Below are positions 15,367 to 24,691 of a stretch of 64,000 nucleotides of DNA, piece after piece. The DNA lies in NCBI GenBank assembly GCA_052437175.1, contig JBQVOK010000003.1, positions 186,001 to 250,000 on the forward strand, read 5' to 3'. The notes under the pieces are model-generated. The model was not told the DNA's origin and made no database searches. It worked only from the letters and a program-made list of their open reading frames with translations. This DNA is from JACVCJ01 sp052437175 (GTDB taxonomy: Bacteria > Bacteroidota > Bacteroidia > CAIKAF01). The stretch's first letter is position 1, and each line of letters begins with the position of its first letter. The position numbers and the translations under genes are program-made.

Positions 15367-18300
15367 TTATTGGTTCTTTACAAATTTAAGAATGTGTTGT
15401 TTTTCGCTGCTGTACAGGCGGAACAAATACACGCCCGGCGCAATATGCCCCACAGTGTAATAATGCGTTCCACCCACACCCTGTACAGGTAAGCGGTTAC
15501 GGTCGAGTACCTTGCCACTCATATCCGTAAGTTCAAACGCAAAGTCAGACTGGGGCAGCTCCGTAAAGCTGAACACCACCTGCTGCAGCCCGGGTGCATA
15601 GTAAGCCGAAATTCCGCCCTGGTCGTTCTCGTCAAGGCTCAGGCAGTTGTTCTTAACCGTGATGCTGTGCGTAAGCGTATCGGAGCCGCAGTTGTTACCG
15701 GCAATAAAGATCACGTTGTGTGTGCCCGGGGTTGTATAGGTTACCGATGCCGTTGATGTGAAGGCGGATACCGGTGAGCCGCCGGCAAAGCTCCAGGTGT
15801 AATTGGCGGCGTTCGTCGTAGCCGATGCATCGAAAAACAATACACCGCCGCAGTCGATGGTGGTATCGGCAAAGCTGTTCACAGCCGTCGGCCGCGGATT
15901 TACCACGATGCTTACCGTTGCATTGGCCGAACAGCTGCCGTTGCTGCCGGTTACGGTATAGGTAACCGTTTGCAGGGGCGTAGCCGTAACGGAAGCGCCC
16001 GTAGTGCCGCTGAGGCCTGTTGCCGGTGACCAGCTGTACGATGTGGCTCCCGTTGCGTTCAGTGTGGCAGAGCTGCCCTCACAGATCGTGTTTTGTGTGG
16101 CCGTAACGGCCAGCGGCAGCGCCGTAACGCTGATGTGTGTGTCCATCGTATCGGAGCCGCAGCCGTTGCTTGCGATCAGGCGTACCGGGAAGGTACCTGC
16201 CGAACTATAATCTACGGTCTCTGTGACTGTGCCGGCACTGGCCGGACTGCCGCCGGTAAAGGTCCAGGCGTAGCTGTTGGTATGCGTACTTGCAGAAGCG
16301 TCGAAGCTGAGCGTGTTGCCGCAGAGCAGGGTAGTGTCGCCAAAAGCGGCCTGTGCATGCGGCAGGGGATTGAACTGTATGGTCACCGAAGCGCTGCCCG
16401 GACAGGTACCGGTAGTACCAGTCACGGTATAGGTGGTGGTTTGTACCGGTGTGGCGGTTACACTGCTGCCGCTGGTGCTGCTGAGCGTGGCCCCCGGACT
16501 CCAGCTGTACGAGGCGGCTCCCGTTGCCGTGAGCGTAGTGGAACTGCCTTCGCAAAGTGTACTCTGTGCGGCGTTAACCGTAACGTTCAGTGAATCTACG
16601 GTGATGGTGCTGTTGAGTATGTCTGTACCGCAGCTGTTGCTTACGGTAAGCGTAACCGGGTGGGCGCCCGGCGTGCCAAAGGAAATGCTTGCGGAACCGG
16701 CATTGGACGTAGCAGGCGTACCGCCGCTGAAGCTCCAGGCAAACACGTCTACATCATCGCTCGAAAGTCCGTCGAAAAGCAGTGAAGTGCCGCAGCTGAT
16801 GGTCGTATCCAGGAACTGGGCCTGTGCTACAGGCGGCGCCTGTACCTGTATCTGCACGGTGGCAATATTGCTGCAACCGTTGGCCAGGGAGCCCAGTACA
16901 TTATACGTAGTGGTCTGCGCCGGTGTGGCGATAACGGTATTTCCGCTGGTTGTATTGAGCGAGGCTCCGGGCGACCAGGTATAGGACGTGGCGCCACTGG
17001 CCGTCAGTGTGATGGAATTGCCGGCACATACGTAATTCTGCGGCGCGGAAACCGATACACTCGGCCGTGCATTTACCGTGATGGTGGCCTGTGCGGAATC
17101 CAGCTGTGAACAACCGCCGCCCACTACATACAGTTTAACGGTATAAGTGCCCGGGGTGTTGAAGTAAATGGTCGGGTTGGGATTCTGGCTTACCGAGGTT
17201 GTATTTCCGCCCGGGAAAGACCACAGCAGCGTATCCTGGTAGGTGGAACCGGCCGCGTTAAAGGTGATCGGGTCCCCGGCGCAAACCGTAGTGGCCGAAG
17301 AGGTAAACGTAGCCAGGGCGGGCTGATTGGTAAGGAACGGGTGTATGATAAGAGAAGCGTTCAGGTTCCAGGAGCCGGCCGTACCGTACTGGTACCACAC
17401 ATTGTTGCTCTGTTGTTCCCAGATGGCCGAAGGCGTTGTCTGCCCTACGGAATTGCTTACGATGGACAGGGTATCTTTAACGCCGGCGGTCCATTGCAGG
17501 TTGCTAAGGTCCACACTCACAAAAAAGCGTTTGGATGCAGGCAGTGTGATCGGGTTTGCGAATTCGGCCGTACTGTAGGAGCCGCTGTTCACGTCAGCCA
17601 TGATCTGGCCCATGGTCAGGTTGGTTACGCCCAGTTGTGCACCCGGACTGCCCGAAGTACCGTCGTAGATGCGTACGGGTACGATCTTGGCCGGGTTGGC
17701 CGAATAGGCCAGGCCAAAAGCCACATAGGCCTGGGTAAGAAAGGTATAGGGTTGTGCCGAAAGGTCAAAATACATGGCCTTCTGCTTATCCAGGTATACG
17801 TTCACGCCGTTGATCCAGCCATCGGCGCCTACAGTGGCCCCGGTATAGTAGTTGGAAAGGGTCCATCCGGCGGGAATGGGCAGGTTGGCCGCATAACAGC
17901 CGCCGCCCGCGCTTACCTGTATGTACGAGGTTTTGGTCTCTGTGTCCGAACCGTTGGCATTGCTTACCGTGAGCGAAACGTTATAGGTGCCTGCGGTGTT
18001 GTACACAATGGGCGGAGGTGTTTGTCCGCTGTAGCTGGCCGGGGTTCCACCGGGGAAATTCCAGGTCCAGGTAGTGGGGTTGTATACCGACATATCGCTG
18101 AAGGCGACCTGGCCGCCGGCGGTAACGGTGGTAAAGTTTGCTGTAAAATCGGCCACCGGGGCGTTGTTCAGCGTAGCCGAAACGCATTGCATGGCCGCTG
18201 CGGCGTTGATACGTCCGGAGCCCAGCTGCCCGTTGTAACCGGGGTTTTGTGCATTGATGGATGTAGCGGTGGAAAGCAGGCAGTTGATCAGGTCGGTCTT

Positions 18301-19482
18301 GGTCATTCCGGGGTTCAGCGACCACATCAGTCCGGCAAGCCCGGCTACCATGGGCGAGGCCATAGAAGTGCCCGATTTATTGCCATAGGCCCCGTTCACC
18401 GTTGTGCTGTAAATATTGTTTCCCGGCGCTGAAATATCGATCCAGCTGCCGTAGTTGGAGAAGGAGGCCTTGGTGTCGGTATTGGTGGTGGCCGATACGC
18501 TGACCACATTGTTAAAGGCCGCGGGGTAGAACTGGCTGCTTACGTTGTCGTTACCCGAGGCGGCGATCAGCACACAACCCTGGCCCCATGCGTAATTGAT
18601 CACGTTTTGTCCCGTGGTGGAATAGGAGGGCCCGCCCCAGGACATATTGATCACATCGGCACCGCTGGCCGCTGCATATACAATGCCATCGTAGCCATTG
18701 GTGATGGCGGAGGCGGTATTGGTCGATTTTACACACATCAGCTTACAGCTGAAGCCGATAGATGCTACACCGGTGCCGTTATTGGAACGGGCGGAGGCAA
18801 TGCCGGCCACGTGTGTGCCGTGGTCGTAAGAGGTAGTGGTGGGGTTGGGATTATTGTCGTTGCTGCCTACGTCGTAGCCGTTTATATCGTCGATATAGCC
18901 ATTGCCGTCGTCGTCGATGTTATTGCCGGCAATTTCACCGGGGTTCACCCAGAGGTTGGGAGAAAGATCGGCATGGGTGCGCAGTACGGCATCGTCTACA
19001 ATGGCAATTACAATGTTGCTGCCGGCAGAAAAATAGTTCCAGGCCGTAGGTGCGCCAATGATGCTGAGGCCCCACTGTGATGCAAAACTGGGGTCGTTGG
19101 GTGTAAGACAGGGCCGGTCCAGCGGTACTTTTTCTGCATAGTCTATGTACGGGCTTTTCTCCAGGCTGCGTACCAGGGCATCGGCACCGGAATGCTGACT
19201 GAACTCGAGCAGATAGGTGCGCTGCAGCGTTTCGGAGGTTTTGGCCTGCCAGAAAGGAAGAGAGAGGTTTTGCACCCCGTATTGCTGAACGATGGCCTGC
19301 AGGAAGGGCAGGTGCGAAAGCGGCAGTTTAGCCGGGTTTTCGTCTAGGCTGCGGCTCACGGAGTAATTGTCTTTGATCTTGAACCAGATCTTGCCCGGCT
19401 GAAATTCGGGGGCCGTGGCGGTCTGCGCGGAAACAAGTCCGGAAACTGCCAGGAACAGCAGCGAACAGAGTAGCTTTTTCAT
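15367..19482 (-). CDS. Modular secreted subtilase (S8) with PKD and Ig-like repeats and T9SS tail
   Basis: A 1371-residue exported protease. A signal peptide (1-20) and propeptide precede the S8 catalytic domain (about 150-435), which has Asp 163 (IVDDAVLRTHADL), His 221 (DHGTHVAG), oxyanion Asn 311 (AASGND) and Ser 373 (GTSMASP). Then come PKD1 (440-525), a region of about 190 residues with jelly-roll character but no family I recognise (530-718), and alternating modules: PKD2, Ig1, PKD3, Ig2, PKD4, Ig3, PKD5 (to about 1290). A T9SS sorting region closes the protein (about 1291-1371). The Ig modules share SYSWSPG and the PKD modules share Y.W.F.GG. Expected role: a cell-surface or released protease for protein degradation. 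The zinc-ribbon gene follows after 3 nt. Confidence 0.92.
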   Translation of the reverse strand: MKKLLCSLLFLAVSGLVSAQTATAPEFQPGKIWFKIKDNYSVSRSLDENPAKLPLSHLPFLQAIVQQYGVQNLSLPFWQAKTSETLQRTYLLEFSQHSGADALVRSLEKSPYIDYAEKVPLDRPCLTPNDPSFASQWGLSIIGAPTAWNYFSAGSNIVIAIVDDAVLRTHADLSPNLWVNPGEIAGNNIDDDGNGYIDDINGYDVGSNDNNPNPTTTSYDHGTHVAGIASARSNNGTGVASIGFSCKLMCVKSTNTASAITNGYDGIVYAAASGADVINMSWGGPSYSTTGQNVINYAWGQGCVLIAASGNDNVSSQFYPAAFNNVVSVSATTNTDTKASFSNYGSWIDISAPGNNIYSTTVNGAYGNKSGTSMASPMVAGLAGLMWSLNPGMTKTDLINCLLSTATSINAQNPGYNGQLGSGRINAAAAMQCVSATLNNAPVADFTANFTTVTAGGQVAFSDMSVYNPTTWTWNFPGGTPASYSGQTPPPIVYNTAGTYNVSLTVSNANGSDTETKTSYIQVSAGGGCYAANLPIPAGWTLSNYYTGATVGADGWINGVNVYLDKQKAMYFDLSAQPYTFLTQAYVAFGLAYSANPAKIVPVRIYDGTSGSPGAQLGVTNLTMGQIMADVNSGSYSTAEFANPITLPASKRFFVSVDLSNLQWTAGVKDTLSIVSNSVGQTTPSAIWEQQSNNVWYQYGTAGSWNLNASLIIHPFLTNQPALATFTSSATTVCAGDPITFNAAGSTYQDTLLWSFPGGNTTSVSQNPNPTIYFNTPGTYTVKLYVVGGGCSQLDSAQATITVNARPSVSVSAPQNYVCAGNSITLTASGATSYTWSPGASLNTTSGNTVIATPAQTTTYNVLGSLANGCSNIATVQIQVQAPPVAQAQFLDTTISCGTSLLFDGLSSDDVDVFAWSFSGGTPATSNAGSASISFGTPGAHPVTLTVSNSCGTDILNSTITVDSLNVTVNAAQSTLCEGSSTTLTATGAASYSWSPGATLSSTSGSSVTATPVQTTTYTVTGTTGTCPGSASVTIQFNPLPHAQAAFGDTTLLCGNTLSFDASASTHTNSYAWTFTGGSPASAGTVTETVDYSSAGTFPVRLIASNGCGSDTMDTHISVTALPLAVTATQNTICEGSSATLNATGATSYSWSPATGLSGTTGASVTATPLQTVTYTVTGSNGSCSANATVSIVVNPRPTAVNSFADTTIDCGGVLFFDASATTNAANYTWSFAGGSPVSAFTSTASVTYTTPGTHNVIFIAGNNCGSDTLTHSITVKNNCLSLDENDQGGISAYYAPGLQQVVFSFTELPQSDFAFELTDMSGKVLDRNRLPVQGVGGTHYYTVGHIAPGVYLFRLYSSEKQHILKFVKNQ

Positions 19483-19652
19483 GTGTATTTGGTGGTTTTA
19501 GCTTTACAAAAATGGTGTTTTTTTTAATCCTTCCAAACAAAAAGGATTCCCGGGCCGGGTTACGGCGTTTCATAAACAGGCGGCGTTTGATAAAAAATGT
19601 TGTTCCCGTATAAGAAACCGCGCGATACACGTTTACTTTGAACCTGAAGAAG

Positions 19653-22271
19653 ATGGAATTTAATGTAGTACAGGCCGGCAAACAGGCACCCTGGCGCAGA
19701 TGGCTGCGGCGTATCGGGCGTTTTTTCCTGTGGATATTCGTGTCCGTACTGGTATTTTTTGGCGTGGCGCTTAGCCTGGCCTACATTTTCGAGGACGAGA
19801 TCAAGAAATACGCCATCGACAGCATCAACGAACAGCTGAATACCGAACTGCGGGTGCGGGAGATCGAACTTTCGCTGTTCCGGCAATTTCCCTACGCTTC
19901 ACTGGAATTTAAAGATGTGAGCTGTACCGAGGCTCATCCCCGCCGGCCCAGACAGAATCTTTTTGAGGCCCGCAGCCTTTTCCTGCAATTCAACATCTGG
20001 AACCTTTTCCAGAAAAACTATACCGTACGCCGCGTAACGCTTAAAGACGCCAGACTGAACCTGTACCGCGATAAAGAAGGGCAGGACAACTGGCATTTCT
20101 GGAAGGAGAGTAAAGACAGTACGGGCAAAAAATCGTTCGCCTTTAACCTTTCCTCCGTGAAACTGCTGAACGTAACGGCGTCGTATATCGATGAGGAAGC
20201 CTCCCGCGAAATAGCCGGACATATCGACGATCTGCTGCTTTCGGGCCGTTTTTCTGACAAGAAATTTGCACTGAGCGTGCGTTCGAAACAAACCGTGAAC
20301 ACCCTGGTGATCAACGGCGTGGAATATGCACACAGCTACAAGATAGAGATCGATGGCAGCCTGGACGCCGATACCAAAGACCATGTATACAAAATAAAAT
20401 GGCTCGGGCTCAGCATCGAAGATCTGCCCTTTGAATGCTCCGGCGGCATCATGAAAACCGGCAAGGGCTGGTTTACCGATCTGAACCTGGGCGGCAAAGA
20501 CCTGAATATTTCTTCCATTCTTTCCATGCTGCCGGAAAATGTCCGCAACATAAAGGAAAACTATAAAAGTACGGGCGAGATCATGATCAATGCCCATGCA
20601 CAGGGCTATTTCAATAAAGAAGAGCTGCCTGTGCTTACGGCTGATTTTTCCGTAAAGGGCGCCACGTTCCGTTATGTGCCCAATAACATCGAAATGTTTG
20701 ATGTATATACCTCGGGCAGTATACGCCTGGGCCGCGCCGACGACTCGTTCGTGCGGATCGCCCGGTTCAGGGGTCGCCAGAAAAATTCGGCCATCGAAGG
20801 CGACTTCCTCTGGAAGAACTTCAGTCGCCCCGAAGTACAGACGCATTTTAAAGCCTCACTGGACCTGGCGGAGTTTCTGCCCTTTTTACCGATCGATACG
20901 CTGGAGAACGTTACCGGCCGGGCGGATGTAAACATGACCCTGGGCGTAAAAGCCGGCGGCCGCCGTTTTGTGGCCGATGATTTTAAAGCCGCAGTGATCG
21001 ACGGACGCATGGAACTGAAACAGGTGAACATGGCCGTTCGCCGTTCGCCCTATGCCTTGCACGAACTTTCGGGCGTGCTCGTGTTCGATAACAATAACGT
21101 TTGGGTACAGCACGTGAACGGGGTTTTCTCGGGGAATGAACTGTACCTCGACGGAAAAGCGCTCAACCTGCTGGCCTACCTGCTTACCGATACAGAACCC
21201 CTGTATCTTTCGGTGAACCTGAAGAGTCCGTTCATTAACCTGGACCGCTTTCTGCAGGAAAATGCCACGGCCGCCCGCGAAAAAACCGATGCCGGCCGCA
21301 ATCCCTTTGCCCTGCCCGAGCGCCTGGCCATGGACTTTAAAGCCGACGTGGGAAAACTGGTCTTCCGCAAGTTCGAGGCCACGCAGATAAAAGGTTCCTT
21401 CTCGCTTAAAAACCGGGTGTGTGCCGCACAGGACGTACTGCTGAGCACGATGGACGGCGAAGTGCTGCTGAACGGAGTGGCCGACAACAGCCGGGGAGGC
21501 AGCTGGCGGATCACCTCGAACGGACGTTTTACCGGGGTGAACATCAGTAAACTGTTCTATGTGTTCAATAATTTTGAGCAGGACCAGCTCAGTTCCGAGA
21601 ACATATCAGGCCGCACCGATGCCACCTTTGAATTCCGCGCTACCTTTGACGAATACCTGCGCGTTGACATTCCATCTATATACGCACTTATTTCCATAAC
21701 CGTGCGCGAAGGTGAACTGGTTAAGTTTACGCCCCTCGAAAAGCTTGCGGGCTGGGCCAAACTGGAAGAACTGCAGCACGTGAAGTTCTCTACGCTTAAG
21801 AACGAGATCCTGATCCGCGACCAGAAAGTGATCATGCCCGAGATGAGTATACGCAGTAATGCCTTGAACCTGAACCTGGGCGGGGAACACAGTTTTGAGA
21901 ACAATGTGGACTATCGCTTTAACCTGGACCTGGGCACCCTGCTGGCCAATAAGTTCCGTTTACGCAGGAACAGCCGCCAGGACGAATTCGGCGATATTAT
22001 CGACGACGGCAACCGTATGCGTATATACGTGCGTATGCACGGGCCGCTGAACAGTCCTACCTTCGGCCTGGACGGCAAGGGCATTAAGCAGAAGATCGAA
22101 GAAGACTTCCGGAACGAACGCGTGAATATACGCGACATTGTGCGGGAGGAGATGGGCCGTGTTAAGAACGACAGTATCCTGCAGAAAGACCCCTGGCTGA
22201 AGCAGCGCCAGGAACGTCGCGACAGTATCCGTACCAATGCGGTCGGCGGCGGCGATTTCGAGTTTGAATAA
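19653..22271 (+). CDS. AsmA-like inner-membrane protein
   Basis: About 872 residues. One N-terminal membrane segment (FFLWIFVSVLVFFGVALSLAYIF) is followed by ELNTELRVREIELSLFRQFPYASLEFKDV, the usual opening of AsmA family proteins. The long periplasmic body has repeating beta-rich blocks, and the C-terminal AsmA_2-like region (LGGEHSFENNVDYRFNLDLG) precedes a charged tail. AsmA/TamB-like proteins bridge the envelope and are linked to phospholipid transport and outer-membrane assembly. A TTG at 19638 overlaps a TTACTTTG -7-like box, so the ATG at 19653 is taken. It diverges from the subtilase and converges with the FNR-like gene (6 nt between stops). Confidence 0.85.
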   Translation: MEFNVVQAGKQAPWRRWLRRIGRFFLWIFVSVLVFFGVALSLAYIFEDEIKKYAIDSINEQLNTELRVREIELSLFRQFPYASLEFKDVSCTEAHPRRPRQNLFEARSLFLQFNIWNLFQKNYTVRRVTLKDARLNLYRDKEGQDNWHFWKESKDSTGKKSFAFNLSSVKLLNVTASYIDEEASREIAGHIDDLLLSGRFSDKKFALSVRSKQTVNTLVINGVEYAHSYKIEIDGSLDADTKDHVYKIKWLGLSIEDLPFECSGGIMKTGKGWFTDLNLGGKDLNISSILSMLPENVRNIKENYKSTGEIMINAHAQGYFNKEELPVLTADFSVKGATFRYVPNNIEMFDVYTSGSIRLGRADDSFVRIARFRGRQKNSAIEGDFLWKNFSRPEVQTHFKASLDLAEFLPFLPIDTLENVTGRADVNMTLGVKAGGRRFVADDFKAAVIDGRMELKQVNMAVRRSPYALHELSGVLVFDNNNVWVQHVNGVFSGNELYLDGKALNLLAYLLTDTEPLYLSVNLKSPFINLDRFLQENATAAREKTDAGRNPFALPERLAMDFKADVGKLVFRKFEATQIKGSFSLKNRVCAAQDVLLSTMDGEVLLNGVADNSRGGSWRITSNGRFTGVNISKLFYVFNNFEQDQLSSENISGRTDATFEFRATFDEYLRVDIPSIYALISITVREGELVKFTPLEKLAGWAKLEELQHVKFSTLKNEILIRDQKVIMPEMSIRSNALNLNLGGEHSFENNVDYRFNLDLGTLLANKFRLRRNSRQDEFGDIIDDGNRMRIYVRMHGPLNSPTFGLDGKGIKQKIEEDFRNERVNIRDIVREEMGRVKNDSILQKDPWLKQRQERRDSIRTNAVGGGDFEFE

Positions 22272-22277
22272 AAAGAA

Positions 22278-22985
22278 TTAAAGTCCGGCTACTTTTTTGA
22301 GCTGTTGTACATCGCGAACGATCACTTTGCGGCCTTCGGTCTCGATCAGGTTTTCCTGTTTAAAATCGGCCAGCAGGCGTATGAGCGTTTCGGTAGCGGT
22401 GCCCACGATGGAGGCAATGTCTTCGCGGCGCATGTTAATGTATACGGAACCCTCTTCGGCGCTGTCGGCGCCATAGGTCTGGTGCAGCAGCAGCAGGGTG
22501 GCGGCCGTACGTTCGCGTACCGATTTCTGGGCCATGTGTGTAATGTTCTCCGTCATTACTTCGAGCTCTTTACAGGCCATGCGCAGTATTTTCTGTGAAA
22601 AGGAAGACGAAATAAAAAGGGTTTCGAGGAAACTGCTTTTGGGCACAAAGCACACGTGCACTTCTTCGAGCGCTTCGGCAGAAACGGGGTACACATCTTC
22701 GGCCAGCAGGGCTTTGTAACCCAGTATTTCGCCCGGTCCGGCCACTTTTATGATCTGGTCGCGGCCATCGCCGTGGCGGTAGATCTTTACCTTGCCGGCA
22801 TGGATGCAGTATACACCCTGCGGGCGGGAACCTTCATGAATAAACACATTGCCCTTGCGGAAGATCTGGCAGCTCTTCTGTGATTCCATACGGGCCAGTT
22901 CGGCAGAACCCAGCGACTCCCACAGGCTGCTGCGGAAAGACGCACAGTTGGCACAGGCTACATCGATGGATTTTTTTTCAGACAC
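22278..22985 (-). CDS. FNR-like Crp-family regulator with a cysteine pair
   Basis: A 235-residue transcriptional regulator. The beta-roll sensor domain (about 40-140) leads to the long dimer helix (about 140-165) and a C-terminal helix-turn-helix with MRREDIASIVGTATETLIRLLADFK. The N-terminus holds CANC (Cys 11, Cys 14). Another Cys (112, in EEVHVCFVPKSS) lies where E. coli FNR has Cys 122 in ETSMVCEIPF. Three of the four FNR cluster ligands thus have counterparts; the third N-terminal Cys is missing, with Cys 39 as a possible substitute. It may sense oxygen or redox state through an Fe-S cluster. The promoter has a perfect TACTTTTG box (23016-23009). Confidence 0.82.
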   Translation of the reverse strand: MSEKKSIDVACANCASFRSSLWESLGSAELARMESQKSCQIFRKGNVFIHEGSRPQGVYCIHAGKVKIYRHGDGRDQIIKVAGPGEILGYKALLAEDVYPVSAEALEEVHVCFVPKSSFLETLFISSSFSQKILRMACKELEVMTENITHMAQKSVRERTAATLLLLHQTYGADSAEEGSVYINMRREDIASIVGTATETLIRLLADFKQENLIETEGRKVIVRDVQQLKKVAGL

Positions 22986-23008
22986 GCGAAGAGTAGGTGT
23001 TTATAATA

Positions 23009-23016
23009 CAAAAGTA
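23009..23016 (-). promoter_or_regulatory. -7 promoter box of the FNR-like gene
   Basis: TACTTTTG on the minus strand, 23 nt before the start codon, is a perfect TAnnTTTG match. Confidence 0.5.
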
Positions 23017-23104
23017 ATAAAAAACAGCCAAAGTTTTAAGACCCTGACTTTTGTCATAAATATCCGGGTATGTTTTTCGGAACTTTGATCAAAATACAAC
23101 AGCG

Positions 23105-23497
23105 ATGAAAAACAATAAAGTGCCGCACGGCGAACAATGGCACAGCGAATACAACGAATGGAAAAGCACGCTCGATTTTTGCCGCGACGAGATGCGCCTG
23201 CTGGGCAAACGCCTGCAGGAGATAGCCGGTACCCAGAAACAGCAGGAGATCATGGCCCGGCTCGAACAGCTGCAGAACCAGCTTATTGTACAGAAGGAGG
23301 CACACGATATCTTACTGCACGATATCAATGCCTTTGAACACCGCCTGGAAGAGTCGTACCGCGGCAATCCCGTGGCCTTTGATCACCGTAAGTTCCCCGA
23401 AGGGGCCGAACTGCGCGAAAAGCTGGAACAGTTCCGCCGCCTGTATGCCCGGTTTAAAGAAACCGTTATGCAATTTGCGGCCGAAGCGCGGGTGTAA
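23105..23497 (+). CDS. Small coiled-coil protein of unknown function
   Basis: A 130-residue soluble protein that is almost all helix and highly charged: EYNEWKSTLDFCRDEMRLLGKRLQEI, then QQEIMARLEQLQNQLIVQKEAHDILLHDINAFEHRLEE and LREKLEQFRRLYARFKETVMQFAAEA. Heptad-like spacing suggests a coiled coil or helical bundle. No family or function can be named. It is divergent from the FNR-like gene, with a GAACTTTG box about 15 nt before the ATG; the shared 119-nt gap suggests it could be an FNR-like target. Confidence 0.6.
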   Translation: MKNNKVPHGEQWHSEYNEWKSTLDFCRDEMRLLGKRLQEIAGTQKQQEIMARLEQLQNQLIVQKEAHDILLHDINAFEHRLEESYRGNPVAFDHRKFPEGAELREKLEQFRRLYARFKETVMQFAAEARV

Positions 23498-23518
23498 GGC
23501 GATCAAAAAGAATTATGT

Positions 23519-23526
23519 TAGCTTTG
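23519..23526 (+). promoter_or_regulatory. -7 promoter box of the epimerase gene
   Basis: TAGCTTTG, a perfect TAnnTTTG box 20 nt before the TTG start of the epimerase. It shows that the epimerase need not be co-transcribed with the coiled-coil gene. Confidence 0.45.
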
Positions 23527-23546
23527 CGGCATAATTCCTTTTCACT

Positions 23547-24602
23547 TTGAACAGAATTCTGATCACCGGTACGGCCGGCTTTATCGGGTATCATCTGATG
23601 CAACGGGTTATTTCCACAGGAGCTTTTGTGGTGGGCCTGGATGTTATTAATGCCTATTACGATACGGCCATTAAATACGACCGGCTCGAACAGATGGGCT
23701 TTGCAAAGGAAGACATAACTCTCGGGAAATTTGTACAGAGCCGTAAACACGCCCATGCCGGGTTTGTGCAGATGGACCTGATGGACGCCGAAGGAATAAA
23801 CCGCCTTTGCCGGGAATATAGATTCGATACGGTGATCAACCTGGCCGCCCAGGCCGGCGTACGCTATTCGCTTACCCACCCGCATGTGTACGCGGACAGC
23901 AATATCACCGGGTTCCTGAATATACTGGAAGCCTGCCGCCACAATAAGGTAGAACACCTGGTGTTTGCTTCTTCGTCTTCGGTATACGGCCTCAATGAAG
24001 AGATCCCTTTTTCTACCTTACATAATGTAGACCATCCCATGAGTTTGTACGCAGCCAGTAAAAAGGCCAACGAACTTATGGCACATTCCTATGCCCACCT
24101 GTACGGGCTGCCCTGTACGGGTCTGCGGTTTTTCAGCGCCTATGGTCCCTGGGGCCGCCCCGATATGGCCCTGTTCATTTTTACAAAGAACATACTGGAA
24201 GGAACGCCCATCGATGTATACAACCACGGCATCATGAAGCGCGACTTTACCTATATAGACGACCTGGTGGAAGGCGTTTTCCGCGTAGCCGAACGGCCGG
24301 CCGCTCCCGATCCGGAATGGGGGGGAAGTGCCCCGCGGCCCGACACCTCATCGGCACCCTGGCGTATCTATAATATAGGGAATAACGATCCGGTGGAACT
24401 CATGGACTTTATTATAGCCCTGGAAGAAAAACTGGGCCGCAAAGCCATTATGAATATGCTGCCGATGCAACCGGGCGACGTGCCGGGTTCCTGGGCCGAC
24501 TCGGGCGACCTGGTGCGCAATTTCGGATATAAGCCCTCCACCTCCGTAAAAGAAGGCATATCCCGATTTGTAGACTGGTATACAGACTATTATAAGATAT
24601 AG
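23547..24602 (+). CDS. NAD-dependent sugar-nucleotide epimerase (UDP-glucuronate 4-epimerase-like)
   Basis: A 351-residue short-chain dehydrogenase of the extended type. The nucleotide-binding motif is GTAGFIG (about residues 8-14) and the catalytic Tyr/Lys pair lies in SLYAASKKANE. FFSAYGPWGRPDMALFIFTKNIL and the tail NFGYKPSTSVKEGISRFVDWY are typical of UDP-glucuronate 4-epimerases that supply UDP-galacturonate for polysaccharides. The start is a TTG at 23547, since no ATG lies before the GxxGxxG loop. No other surface-polysaccharide genes are near, so it is a stand-alone gene. Confidence 0.88.
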   Translation: MNRILITGTAGFIGYHLMQRVISTGAFVVGLDVINAYYDTAIKYDRLEQMGFAKEDITLGKFVQSRKHAHAGFVQMDLMDAEGINRLCREYRFDTVINLAAQAGVRYSLTHPHVYADSNITGFLNILEACRHNKVEHLVFASSSSVYGLNEEIPFSTLHNVDHPMSLYAASKKANELMAHSYAHLYGLPCTGLRFFSAYGPWGRPDMALFIFTKNILEGTPIDVYNHGIMKRDFTYIDDLVEGVFRVAERPAAPDPEWGGSAPRPDTSSAPWRIYNIGNNDPVELMDFIIALEEKLGRKAIMNMLPMQPGDVPGSWADSGDLVRNFGYKPSTSVKEGISRFVDWYTDYYKI

Positions 24603-24624
24603 AAGCGAAGCCTTAGCAAATTCA

Positions 24625-24668
24625 TAACATTGAGGTAACGTTTCCGCAAAATGGTGCGGATACTTTTG
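24625..24668 (+). promoter_or_regulatory. Tandem PhoB-box-like site with -7 box (TonB receptor)
   Basis: TAAC at 24625-24628, TAAC at 24636-24639 and a weaker CAAA at 24647-24650 are 11 bp apart. A perfect -7 box TACTTTTG (24661-24668) follows. TAAC repeats at 11 bp resemble PhoB/PhoP boxes. The same layout, at the same distance, precedes the beta-helix gene. Confidence 0.5.
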
Positions 24669-24691
24669 CAGCCTGTTAATCAGGCTAAGTA

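Noticed and set aside
15367..19482. DNA repeats within the subtilase gene as a mobile or recombination element
   Set aside because: They encode PKD and Ig-like modules in frame and differ in sequence, so they reflect domain duplication.
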